Assembly (NCBI GenBank): GCA_919901745.1
Contig: CAKKPP010000039.1
Coordinates: forward strand, 39,426-103,425
From: Chloroflexota bacterium
GTDB taxonomy: Bacteria; Chloroflexota; Limnocylindria; Limnocylindrales; CSP1-4
DNA: 64,000 bases
Direction: 5' to 3'
Of the stretch, positions 57,835 through 64,000 are shown one piece after another. The number at the start of each line of letters is the position of its first letter. Position 1 is the stretch's first letter. A program made the translations under genes and the position numbers. The notes beneath the pieces were generated by a model. It did no database searches. It saw nothing but the letters and a program-made list of their open reading frames with translations, and was not told the DNA's origin.

Positions 57835-58824
57835 TTAGCCGGTCGGCAGGATCGACGCCTCGGCGATCGACGCCTGGCCGCCGGCCTTGGCGCCGGCCAG
57901 GGCCTGCTCGGCGGCCGCCAGCAGGTCCTCGGAGGTCGACCCGTCGGCGGGGAATCGGGCGATTCCCGCAGAGACGCTGATCGACCGATCGGCCACCATC
58001 GGCAGGGCGGCGACGGCATCGAGGATGCGCCGCGCGACGGCGCCACCGCCCGCGCCCGGCGCCACGACGATGAATTCGTCGCCACCGTAGCGGGCGACCG
58101 TATCGACGAGACGAACCGATTCGGCGATGACCGCGGCGACCGAACGCAGGATGTCGTCGCCGACCGCGTGACCGCCGGCCTCGTTGGCCGCCCGAAAGTC
58201 GTCGACGTCGAACACCGCGAGCGCCACCTCGCCGCCCTGGCGCCCGGCCCGAACGAGCTCGAGTTCGAGCACCCGTGCGAAGGTGCGGCTGTTCGTCAGC
58301 CCGGTGAGCGGGTCGAGGTGCGCCATGCGCTCGAACCACTCGGACCGCTCGCTGGCCATCGACCCGAGGCGAGAGCGATCGATGGCCACGGCGAGTAGGT
58401 CGCGGAACGCCTCCACGACTCCGCGAGTCGCCGCGTCCGGCGGGGAGGTGTCTGCCCATGTGACCGAGACCGCGCCGATGACCGTCTCCGCCCCATCGAC
58501 GGACACCGTCAACGGGATTGCCGTCTCGCCGCCCCAGGTCGGGGCCCCCCCTCCCGCAGCCGCGACCAGCGGGTGTGCCGAGTCGCCGAGCGCCTCGACG
58601 AGGGCAGCGAGCGCGGCGGCGTCATAGCCGGCCGCCGCGGCCACGTCCAGGTCGCTGCGATCCGCGTCGGCAATGATCACGGCCGACGACGTGGCGCCGA
58701 CCGCGCCGACCAACGCGGTGGCCATCTCCGAGAGCGTCGCGTCCAGGGTCAGGCCGTGCGCGAGAGCGTGCGCCGCCTGCGACAGGGCGGTCCGAACGGC
58801 GTCGGCTTGGCTGGCGTCTGACAC
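57835..58824 (-). CDS. GAF-GGDEF diguanylate cyclase
   Basis: A 329-residue protein. A GAF-like sensor spans about residues 20-160. GGDEF spans about 170-320 with HLDPLTGLTNSRTFARVLEL, AVFDVDDFRAANEAGGHAVG, the intact active motif VARYGGDEFIVVAPGAGG, and SISVSAGIARFPADG. No transmembrane segment, so it is cytoplasmic. It makes c-di-GMP. No RxxD inhibitory site is evident before GGDEF. GTG 58824 has GAGGAG 8 nt upstream. Confidence 0.9.
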   Translation of the reverse strand: MSDASQADAVRTALSQAAHALAHGLTLDATLSEMATALVGAVGATSSAVIIADADRSDLDVAAAAGYDAAALAALVEALGDSAHPLVAAAGGGAPTWGGETAIPLTVSVDGAETVIGAVSVTWADTSPPDAATRGVVEAFRDLLAVAIDRSRLGSMASERSEWFERMAHLDPLTGLTNSRTFARVLELELVRAGRQGGEVALAVFDVDDFRAANEAGGHAVGDDILRSVAAVIAESVRLVDTVARYGGDEFIVVAPGAGGGAVARRILDAVAALPMVADRSISVSAGIARFPADGSTSEDLLAAAEQALAGAKAGGQASIAEASILPTG

Positions 58825-58939
58825 CCTGATCTCCTCGCTTCGGCTTGTCTCGCCGGGGCCAGCATCGTACACCGGCCGCGACGGGCCGCACCTCACCGTG
58901 GACATTCACCGCGGTCATTCACCGCGGATGTGGAGCGGT

Positions 58940-59015
58940 CGTCGCGCCCGGCCCGTGTCGTCGCGCCCGGCCCGTGTCGTCGCGCCCGGCCCGTGTCGTC
59001 GCCCCCGGCCCGTGT
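58940..59015 (+). repeat. 19-bp tandem array, 4 copies
   Basis: CGTCGCGCCCGGCCCGTGT repeated exactly three times plus a one-base variant. It begins 116 bp after the GGDEF start and flows directly into the inverted 16-mer element, as the 14.9-kb array does. The remainder of the 489-bp gap 58825-59313 holds only repeats. Confidence 0.88.
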
Positions 59016-59202
59016 CTGGGAGTCAACAGCGTGCCATCGAAGCCGGCGCCGACATCGTCTCCCAGCCGCTTCAGGATCGGCCCACGGCGCCTCCCGCCCA
59101 AGACGTTGACGGCGAGTCACGGAACAGGGTTGAGCGCCGGTGTTTTCGGCCCCATGCGTGAAGCGCCGACGACTCGGTCCTGTCCTGTTGACTCCGAGTC
59201 AC
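59012..59202 (+). repeat. inverted 16-mer element, copy 2 (three 16-mers)
   Basis: GTGTCTGGGAGTCAAC (59012-59027, inverse orientation), GTTGACGGCGAGTCAC (59106-59121, followed by GGAACAGGGTTGAG) and GTTGACTCCGAGTCAC (59187-59202). With the two at 15.1-15.3 kb they give the consensus GTTGACNNCGAGTCAC. TCGAAGCCG follows the first 16-mer in both loci. Confidence 0.72.
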
Positions 59203-59301
59203 TGCCACCCGCTGGAGACCCTCAACCCGCCGGAGACCCTCGCCGACGTACCCAAGCCGAAAGCCTCCCGAACCGGATTGACCGCCATTGCCTGCGACGC
59301 G

Positions 59302-59307
59302 GATACT
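59302..59307 (+). promoter_or_regulatory. -10-like hexamer, c-di-AMP receptor gene
   Basis: GATACT, 6 nt before ATG 59314. Confidence 0.4.
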
Positions 59308-59313
59308 CCACCC

Positions 59314-59643
59314 ATGAAGCTTGTCGTGGCGATCGTCCATCACGAGGATGCCGGCAGCCTGGTCGATGCGCTCCTTGAGCGCGAATACCGGGCGACCCGT
59401 CTCCAGTCGTCGGGCGGATTCCTGAAGCAATCGAATGCGACGATCATGGTCGGCGTCGAGGATGACAAGGTCGACGAGGTTCTCGGCATCGTGCGCGAGA
59501 CCTGCACGTCGCGAACCGAAATCGTCAACCCGATGCCTCCGATCATGGAACCCGGCGAGTTCTTCATGCCGTACCCGCTCGAGGTCGAAGTGGGCGGCGC
59601 GACCGTCTTCGTCGTTCCGGTCGAGCGCTTCGAGCGGCTCTAG
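59314..59643 (+). CDS. DarA/PstA-type cyclic-di-AMP receptor
   Basis: A 109-residue PII-like protein. MKLVVAIVHHEDAGSLVDAL, REYRATRLQSSGGFLKQSNA and TIMVGVEDDKVDEVLGIVRE match the DarA/YaaQ (DUF970) family, including the TGGFL-like loop (SSGGFL) that binds c-di-AMP in Firmicutes. It acts as a signal-transduction protein; the target is unknown. In Bacillus it is encoded beside tmk, which is 3 kb upstream here. A cyclase (DisA/CdaA) is not in the window. Confidence 0.92.
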   Translation: MKLVVAIVHHEDAGSLVDALLEREYRATRLQSSGGFLKQSNATIMVGVEDDKVDEVLGIVRETCTSRTEIVNPMPPIMEPGEFFMPYPLEVEVGGATVFVVPVERFERL

Positions 59644-59646
59644 GCT
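59641..59646 (+). promoter_or_regulatory. -10-like hexamer, MaoC gene
   Basis: TAGGCT, 7 nt before GTG 59654; overlaps the preceding TAG stop. Confidence 0.38.
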
Positions 59647-59653
59647 TCGTTTC

Positions 59654-60079
59654 GTGGCTGGCGCCGCAAATTGGGTGCCGCCTGCGCTGGGGGCTCGCGC
59701 GACCATCACACGACAGATCACAGCGTCCGACGTCGAGGCGTTTGCGCGTCTGACCGGCGATCGAAACCCGCTTCACTTCGATGCCTCCTTCGCCGCTTCC
59801 ACGCGGGTCGGGGCGCTCGTGGTGCAGGGTGGCCTGACGACCGGCCTCTTCAATGCGCTCGTCGCCATGGAGCTGCCCGGGCCGGGCAGCGTGTTCCTGC
59901 ACCAGGAGTGGGACTACCCGGCACCGGTGTTCGTCGGTGACACAGTCACCGCCGAGGTCGAGGTCGTGGAGGCACGCGCGGACAAGCCGATCACGACGCT
60001 CCGCTGTGTGGCCCGGCGCACGGACGGGACCGAGGTCCTGCGCGGAACCTGTGTCACGTGGACGATGCTTCCCGAGTGA
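59654..60079 (+). CDS. MaoC-family (R)-enoyl-CoA hydratase-like protein
   Basis: A 141-residue hot-dog protein with the hydratase-2 motif: VEAFARLTGDRNPLHFDASF, where D-x-N-PLH supplies the catalytic Asp and His, then GALVVQGGLTTGLFNALVA. It hydrates trans-2-enoyl-CoA to (R)-3-hydroxyacyl-CoA. The MFS gene start overlaps its stop (GTGA), so the two may be expressed together. Start GTG chosen for the 7-nt hexamer spacing. Confidence 0.87.
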   Translation: MAGAANWVPPALGARATITRQITASDVEAFARLTGDRNPLHFDASFAASTRVGALVVQGGLTTGLFNALVAMELPGPGSVFLHQEWDYPAPVFVGDTVTAEVEVVEARADKPITTLRCVARRTDGTEVLRGTCVTWTMLPE

Positions 60080-61317
60080 CCGCCGCGCCGCTGGCCGATC
60101 CTCCGGCGCGCTGGGGCCAGCTCGCGGTCCTCGCGGGCGGCATGCTGCTGGCGTTCGCGCCCTGGTTCAGCGCCTCGGCCGTCGCGCCGTCCCTCGCTGC
60201 GGAGTGGAGAACGAGCGGCCTGGACCTGCCTCTGCTGACCGTCGCGGTCCAGATGGGCTTCGCGGCCGCGGCGCTGCTGATGGCCGCGTCGGGTGCGACC
60301 GACGTCGTATCGGGCCGCGTCCTGTTTCTTGTCGGGACGGTCGTGGCGGGCGTGGCCAACCTGGGTTTCGCCGTCGTTCCGGGGGACGCGGGTGCTGCGC
60401 TTCCGTTTCGGGCACTGACCGGAGCCGCGTTCGCCCTCGTCTACCCGGTCGGGATGCGGATGATCGCCGGCTGGTTCCAGGGCGGTCGCGGCCTGGCGAT
60501 CGGTGTCCTCATCGGAGCGCTGACCGTGGGCTCCGCACTGCCCCACCTGCTTCGGGCCGTGGGTGTCGCGGCCGGGGCGGACTGGCGGCCGGTCGTCATC
60601 GCCGCGTCGGTCGTGGCCGTCGCGGGCGGCCTGCTCGTCGCGGGTTTCGCGCGCAAGGGCCCGTTCGAGACCGATGCCCCACGCTTCAGCCTCACGACCG
60701 CCGCGGCTGCGTTCCGCGACCCCGCCGTTCGCCTCGCGAACCTCGGCTATCTCGGCCACATGTGGGAGCTGTACGCGATGTGGACGTGGATCCCGCTGTT
60801 CATCGCCGCGTCGTTCGCGGCCGCGGGCAGCGCGGATCCGGCGTTCGCGGCACTCGCGGCGTTCGCGGTCGTCGCGGCGGGCGGCGCGGGCTGCGTCGTT
60901 GCCGGGTCGCTCGCCGATCGCCTGGGCCGGACGACCCTGACGATGGCGGCGATGGCGATCAGCGGCTCGTCGGCCATCGCAATCGGGTTCCTCTTCGGCG
61001 CCCCGCCCGCGCTGGTCCTCGCGCTGGCGCTCGTCTGGGGCGTCACCGTAGTCGCCGATTCCGCCCAGTTCTCGACCGCGGTGTCGGAGCTGTCGCCGCC
61101 GGGGACGGCCGGGTCCGCGCTCCAGCTGCAGGTCGCCGCCGGGTTCATCCTGACCGGGTTCACGATCGTCGGCGTCGGCCTGCTCGATCCGCTCGACGGC
61201 ACCGGATGGCGACTCGCCTTCGGATCGCTGGCCCTGGGCCCGATGATCGGGATCATTGCGATGTGGCGCTTGCGCCGGCGCCCGGAGTCGGTGCTCATGG
61301 CCGACGGCCACCGCTGA
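60076..61317 (+). CDS. MFS transporter
   Basis: A 413-residue permease with 12 hydrophobic segments, AEWRTSGLDLPLLTVAVQMG after helix 1, VYPVGMRMIAGWFQGGRGLA in helices 4-5, and SLADRLGRTTLTMAAMAISG between helices 8 and 9. Related to CynX/NreB-like or nitrate/nitrite-type MFS members by the GMRMIAGWF..GRGLAIG segment, but the substrate is unknown. GTG 60076 overlaps the MaoC stop; the GTG at 60058 would overlap more. Confidence 0.82.
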   Translation: MTAAPLADPPARWGQLAVLAGGMLLAFAPWFSASAVAPSLAAEWRTSGLDLPLLTVAVQMGFAAAALLMAASGATDVVSGRVLFLVGTVVAGVANLGFAVVPGDAGAALPFRALTGAAFALVYPVGMRMIAGWFQGGRGLAIGVLIGALTVGSALPHLLRAVGVAAGADWRPVVIAASVVAVAGGLLVAGFARKGPFETDAPRFSLTTAAAAFRDPAVRLANLGYLGHMWELYAMWTWIPLFIAASFAAAGSADPAFAALAAFAVVAAGGAGCVVAGSLADRLGRTTLTMAAMAISGSSAIAIGFLFGAPPALVLALALVWGVTVVADSAQFSTAVSELSPPGTAGSALQLQVAAGFILTGFTIVGVGLLDPLDGTGWRLAFGSLALGPMIGIIAMWRLRRRPESVLMADGHR

Positions 61318-61399
61318 CATTCCCGGGTACGTTGTTCGCGGAGCCGGGTCACATCCGCCCCCGCCCCCGCGTCCGCCCCTCCCGCGCCGGTGACTACTC

Positions 61400-61499
61400 C
61401 CGGTAATGAGATCGGCCGTCAGCGAGCGTGACGAGTCGGCGATTCCAACGTTCTGGGTGCACTGCCACGCTCGCCCAGCCCGGAACTGATTACCCGGGC
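61400..61499 (+). repeat. ~100-bp palindromic repeat, copy E
   Basis: CCCGGTAATGAGATCGGCCG at the left end and GGAACTGATTACCCGGG at the right. Inner GCGAGCGTGACGAG pairs with CTGCCACGCTCGCC, and the centre reads AACGTTCTGGGTGC. A 15-bp direct repeat (CGCAGAGGGGCACAT, 61514-61543) follows. It fills the 281-bp gap between the MFS and DinB-like genes. Confidence 0.85.
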
Positions 61500-61586
61500 G
61501 AATACCTGGTGGCGCAGAGGGGCACATCGCAGAGGGGCACATCCCTGGAAACAACGCGTCCGTCGTCACGGCCATTCGACGCCGCG

Positions 61587-61592
61587 TAGACT
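61587..61592 (+). promoter_or_regulatory. -10-like hexamer, DinB-like gene
   Basis: TAGACT, 6 nt before GTG 61599. Confidence 0.45.
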
Positions 61593-61598
61593 GGCACC

Positions 61599-62198
61599 GT
61601 GGCACCAGGGTGGCTCGACGCGCTCGAGGCAGATGCCCCGGATGTCGTGGCGGCATTCCGCGGGATCGAGGACGGGCGCTTCATCAGCGTGCGCCGCGAG
61701 GTCCGACGTCGAGCCGGCGCAGGATCGGCGGAGCGGATCGCGGCCGAGCTGAGGGCGGTCGCCGATGCGCTCGCCGCGATCATCCGCACGATGCCGGACG
61801 AGGCGTTCCGGATGCCCGGCGGTGAGGCGGACTGGAACGTTGCCCAGGCGCTCAACCACGATGCCTCCGCTCGTGCCGGCCTGGTCATGGCCGGTGCCCT
61901 CGCCGCCGCGGCGCGCTGGCCAGACGACGCCCCGCGCGTGCTCCCGTCCGTCCCCGGATCGCCGGAAGCGACGCGTGAGGATCTCCTGCGCAAGCTGGAA
62001 AAGAGCCAGCGGATCGTCGAGCGCTCAGCCGGGACGATCGCCGGTCACGAGACGGAGCCGTGCCCGCTGGACCACCCCCTCGTCGGACGGTTGCGCTGCG
62101 GTGAGTGGCTCCTGTTCGCCGGCGTGCACGACCTGATGCACCTGGAGCAGCTCCACCGGCTGGCCGGATCGATGACGAGTTCCGTCGCCGCCCGGTGA
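61599..62198 (+). CDS. DinB-like four-helix protein
   Basis: A 199-residue helical protein of the DinB/YfiT-like metalloenzyme superfamily. Likely metal histidines are in DWNVAQALNHDASARAGLVM and GVHDLMHLEQLHRL. Relatives include thiol-dependent S-transferases that use bacillithiol or mycothiol. The substrate is not evident. The stop is coupled to the Nudix gene (GTGA). Confidence 0.75.
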   Translation: MAPGWLDALEADAPDVVAAFRGIEDGRFISVRREVRRRAGAGSAERIAAELRAVADALAAIIRTMPDEAFRMPGGEADWNVAQALNHDASARAGLVMAGALAAAARWPDDAPRVLPSVPGSPEATREDLLRKLEKSQRIVERSAGTIAGHETEPCPLDHPLVGRLRCGEWLLFAGVHDLMHLEQLHRLAGSMTSSVAAR

Positions 62199-62683
62199 GC
62201 CCATTCCGCCCGGATCTCGTCGATTGCTGGATGTTCCGGGTCCGTGGCGGCCGGACCGAGGTGCTGCTGATCCGGCGTGCGCCGGGTCGGATCCTGCCCG
62301 GGTTGTGGCAATGCGTGTCCGGCAGCCTCGAAACCGGTGAGCGGGTGGCGCTCGGTGCGCTGCGCGAGCTCCAGGAGGAGACCGGGTTCGGACCGGACGC
62401 GATCGAGGCGTTCTTCGATCTCGACCTCGTCAACCAGTTCCACGAGCCTTCGGTCGATGGTGTGGTGACAGCCGCCGTCTTTGCGGTTCGGCTTGTGCCG
62501 GAGGCCGAGCCGACGATCTCCGCCGAGCACGATGCCGCTCGCTGGGTCCCGTTGAATACCGCGCACGTCGAGGTCGTCTGGCCCGGCTACCGCACGGCGC
62601 TGGAGCGGATCCGTGACGATCTCTCCGATCCGGGACGAGCGCCGTGGTTCGCGTTGACCCTCGGCGGGGAGCGGGCCGGGTAG
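62195..62683 (+). CDS. Nudix hydrolase
   Basis: A 162-residue protein with an intact Nudix box: GSLETGERVALGALRELQEE-TGF (G-x5-E-x7-RE-x2-EE-x-G). It hydrolyses nucleoside diphosphate derivatives; specificity unknown (dihydroneopterin triphosphate or NDP-sugar types are possible). GTG 62195 overlaps the DinB stop. Confidence 0.88.
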   Translation: MSPFRPDLVDCWMFRVRGGRTEVLLIRRAPGRILPGLWQCVSGSLETGERVALGALRELQEETGFGPDAIEAFFDLDLVNQFHEPSVDGVVTAAVFAVRLVPEAEPTISAEHDAARWVPLNTAHVEVVWPGYRTALERIRDDLSDPGRAPWFALTLGGERAG

Positions 62684-62687
62684 ACTT
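62682..62687 (+). promoter_or_regulatory. -10-like hexamer upstream of GuaB3
   Basis: TAGACT overlapping the Nudix stop codon. It would give a ~40-nt leader to GTG 62735, which has its own GAGGAGG 5 nt upstream. Confidence 0.35.
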
Positions 62688-62734
62688 GGCGCAGGTCGTC
62701 AGGCGGCGGCACGGCAGTCGGTGAGGAGGCGGCA

Positions 62735-63919
62735 GTGATCGAACGAGCGACCGCGGACCCCGGACAGGCGTCACGCCGAGCCTTCCGCTCCAAGGTCGAC
62801 TCGCTGCGGCCCACCTACGGCTTCGAGGACGTCTCGCTCGCACCGGGCACATCCACACTCGAGCCGGCCGACGTCGACCTCGCCCAGACGTTCTGTGGCA
62901 TCGATCTGACGATCCCGATCCTCGCCTCGGCCATGGATGCCGTGGTGGATGCCCGCCTGGGCGGAGAGCTCGCCCGGCTCGGCGGGCTGGCGATCCTCAA
63001 TCTCGAAGGGGTCCAGACTCGCTACGAGGACCCGTCCCGGGTCATCGCGCGGATCGCCGCTGCGCCAGATGCCGACGTTCAGGACCTCCTGGCTGAGGCC
63101 TATCTCGCGCCGATCCAGGAGGAACTCGTCGCTCGCCGGATCGAGGAGCTGCATGCCGTCGGGAGCCGCGCCGCCGTTGCGGCGACGCCCGGCGCCGCGC
63201 GCCGCTGGGGCCGGTTCGCGGCCGAACACGGCGCCGATCTCTTTCTCGTCCAGAGCCAGGTCTCCTCGGCACGTCATCTGGCCTCGGGCTACGACCCTCT
63301 CTCCCTGGAGGAGTTCACCCGGTTCATGACGATCCCCGTGGCCGTCGGGAACACCACGAATGCGGAGGCTGCCTTTGCGCTCATGGAGCAGGGGGCCGCG
63401 GCGGTGTTCGTGGGCGTGGGTCCCGGCGCGGCCTGCACGACCCGTGAGGTGCTCGGGATCGGGATCCCGCAGGTGACCGCGATCAGCGATGTCGCCGCGG
63501 CGCGCGACGCCTTCCTCGCGGAGACCGGTCGCTACGTTCCGGTGGTCGCGGACGGCGGGATGCGCCGTGGCGGCGAGCTGGCAAAGGCGATCGCCGCCGG
63601 CGCGGACCTCTGCATGCTGGGGAGCCCACTTGCGCGCGCCGAAGAAGCACCCGGTCTGGGCGTGAACTGGGGGATGGCGGCGCCCTCGCCGGTGCTGCCG
63701 CGCGGAACGCGGATCAAGGTCGGGACCGTCGGGCCGCTCGAGCGGATCCTGTTCGGTCCGGCCCATGTCACGGACGGCTCGGAGAACCTCGTCGGCGCGC
63801 TCCGCCAGTCGATGGCCGCCCTCGGCGCGGCCACGATCCGCGAGATGCAGCAGGTCGAGATGGTCTACGCGCCGTCGGTCCAGACCGAGGGCAAGTCGTG
63901 GCAGCGGGGAGCGCGCTGA
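62735..63919 (+). CDS. guaB3: GuaB3-family IMP dehydrogenase-related protein
   Basis: A 394-residue IMPDH/GMPR-fold barrel. It has YGFEDVSLAPGTSTLEPADV, PILASAMDAVVDARLGGELA, the GVGPGAACTTREVLGIGIPQ catalytic-loop Cys, VADGGMRRGGELAKAIAAGA and GVNWGMAAPSPVLPRGTR. The CBS domains of true GuaB are absent. This is the GuaB3 type known from Actinobacteria and related phyla, reported to have GMP reductase activity. GTG start with GAGGAGG. Confidence 0.93.
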   Translation: MIERATADPGQASRRAFRSKVDSLRPTYGFEDVSLAPGTSTLEPADVDLAQTFCGIDLTIPILASAMDAVVDARLGGELARLGGLAILNLEGVQTRYEDPSRVIARIAAAPDADVQDLLAEAYLAPIQEELVARRIEELHAVGSRAAVAATPGAARRWGRFAAEHGADLFLVQSQVSSARHLASGYDPLSLEEFTRFMTIPVAVGNTTNAEAAFALMEQGAAAVFVGVGPGAACTTREVLGIGIPQVTAISDVAAARDAFLAETGRYVPVVADGGMRRGGELAKAIAAGADLCMLGSPLARAEEAPGLGVNWGMAAPSPVLPRGTRIKVGTVGPLERILFGPAHVTDGSENLVGALRQSMAALGAATIREMQQVEMVYAPSVQTEGKSWQRGAR

Positions 63920-64000
63920 CGGACGAGGTCGGCGAGCAGCTCACCGCCTGGGGCAAGGTCGTCCGGATCGAGACGCGAGGCCGGGTCAGCGGTCGTGAAC
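63898..64000 (+). CDS. partial gene, possibly deazaflavin (F420)-type or FMN-binding split-barrel protein
   Basis: A GTG at 63898, overlapping the guaB3 3' end by 22 bp, opens a frame to the window edge. It reads ALTDEVGEQLTAWGKVVRIE, TRGRVSGRE. The W-GKVVRIETRGRVSGRE pattern is like the N-terminus of F420-dependent nitroreductase-family (DUF385) proteins. Only 34 residues are visible, so the assignment is weak. Confidence 0.4.
   Translation, partial: MAAGSALTDEVGEQLTAWGKVVRIETRGRVSGRE

Noticed and set aside
58184-58627. 147-residue plus-strand frame inside the GGDEF gene
   Set aside because: Antisense to an intact GAF-GGDEF protein; Ser/Arg/Ala low-complexity.
59914-61656. 580-residue minus-strand frame across the MaoC, MFS and palindromic copy E region
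   Set aside because: Runs antisense through two real genes and a repeat; composition is Arg/Asp-rich with no motif.

Overview
The window is a GC-rich bacterial chromosome segment. Genes are tightly packed, with many ATGA/GTGA stop-start overlaps. It has no rRNA, tRNA, transposase, integrase or CRISPR array that I can see. The gene mix points to Chloroflexota, most likely a Limnocylindria/Ellin6529-type lineage: TadE/TadG pseudopilins, a cell-wall-binding-repeat surface protein, GpgS-type glucosyl-3-phosphoglycerate synthase, GuaB3, PdxST, an R3H-AAA ATPase, a DarA-type c-di-AMP receptor and many partner-switching regulators. This is inferred from family content only; an actinobacterial relative cannot be excluded.

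Layout. 0.1-2.8 kb: end of a Tad-type pilus operon (two TadE, one TadG-like). 3.0-3.7 kb: two paralogous small membrane proteins. 3.7-5.9 kb: OmpR-type response regulator and histidine kinase. 6.2-7.1 kb: HTH protein with a PD-(D/E)XK-like core, bracketed by two copies of a ~100-bp palindromic repeat. 7.3-12.6 kb: overlapping operon of a glycosyltransferase, a double-Usp/GpgS fusion, glycerate kinase and endonuclease III, suggesting glucosylglycerate-type solute or glycolipid synthesis. 12.7-14.9 kb: a DNA-ligase-like protein without its nucleophile, diverging from a UMF1-type MFS transporter. 14.9-15.3 kb: tandem array plus inverted 16-mers. 15.3-18.7 kb: HNH protein, CCA-adding enzyme, TPR protein and GalE. 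18.8-29.2 kb: leucine/isovalerate catabolism (HMG-CoA lyase, small protein, methylcrotonyl-CoA carboxylase alpha with an unusual N-terminal HTH, methylglutaconyl-CoA hydratase, carboxylase beta), interrupted by a PKD/CWB2 surface protein, a membrane protein and a MOSC protein. 29.4-30.2 kb: HTH/nucleotidyltransferase toxin-antitoxin-like pair. 30.3-33.2 kb: lipoprotein, TIGR01777 epimerase, GbsR-type regulator, secreted protein. 33.5-38.2 kb: pdxS-pdxT-GNAT-R3H ATPase operon.

38.4-47.9 kb is the most unusual locus. It is an apparently single operon of four tandem paralogous multi-pass membrane proteins that look like sensor-kinase input halves without kinase domains. They are followed by a GAF-SpoIIE phosphatase-HATPase fusion, two STAS proteins, an uncharacterised protein and an FAD oxidoreductase. 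A BTAD/AAA/TPR transcriptional activator is divergently transcribed from its head.

50.9-58.8 kb: TldE/TldD, a NicO-type metal exporter, thymidylate kinase, ECF sigma/anti-sigma pair, and a GAF-GGDEF cyclase. 58.8-59.3 kb: a second tandem array with the same inverted 16-mers seen at 15 kb. 59.3-64.0 kb: DarA-like c-di-AMP receptor, MaoC hydratase, MFS transporter, DinB-like protein, Nudix hydrolase, GuaB3, and a partial gene at the edge.

Three window-wide patterns stand out. (1) Five ~100-bp palindromic repeats lie strictly between genes. (2) A paired 16-mer (GTTGACNNCGAGTCAC) abuts each of two tandem arrays. (3) A -10-like TANNNT hexamer lies 6-7 nt before the start codon of at least eleven genes, most of them first in their unit, with a twelfth near-match, suggesting widespread leaderless transcription.
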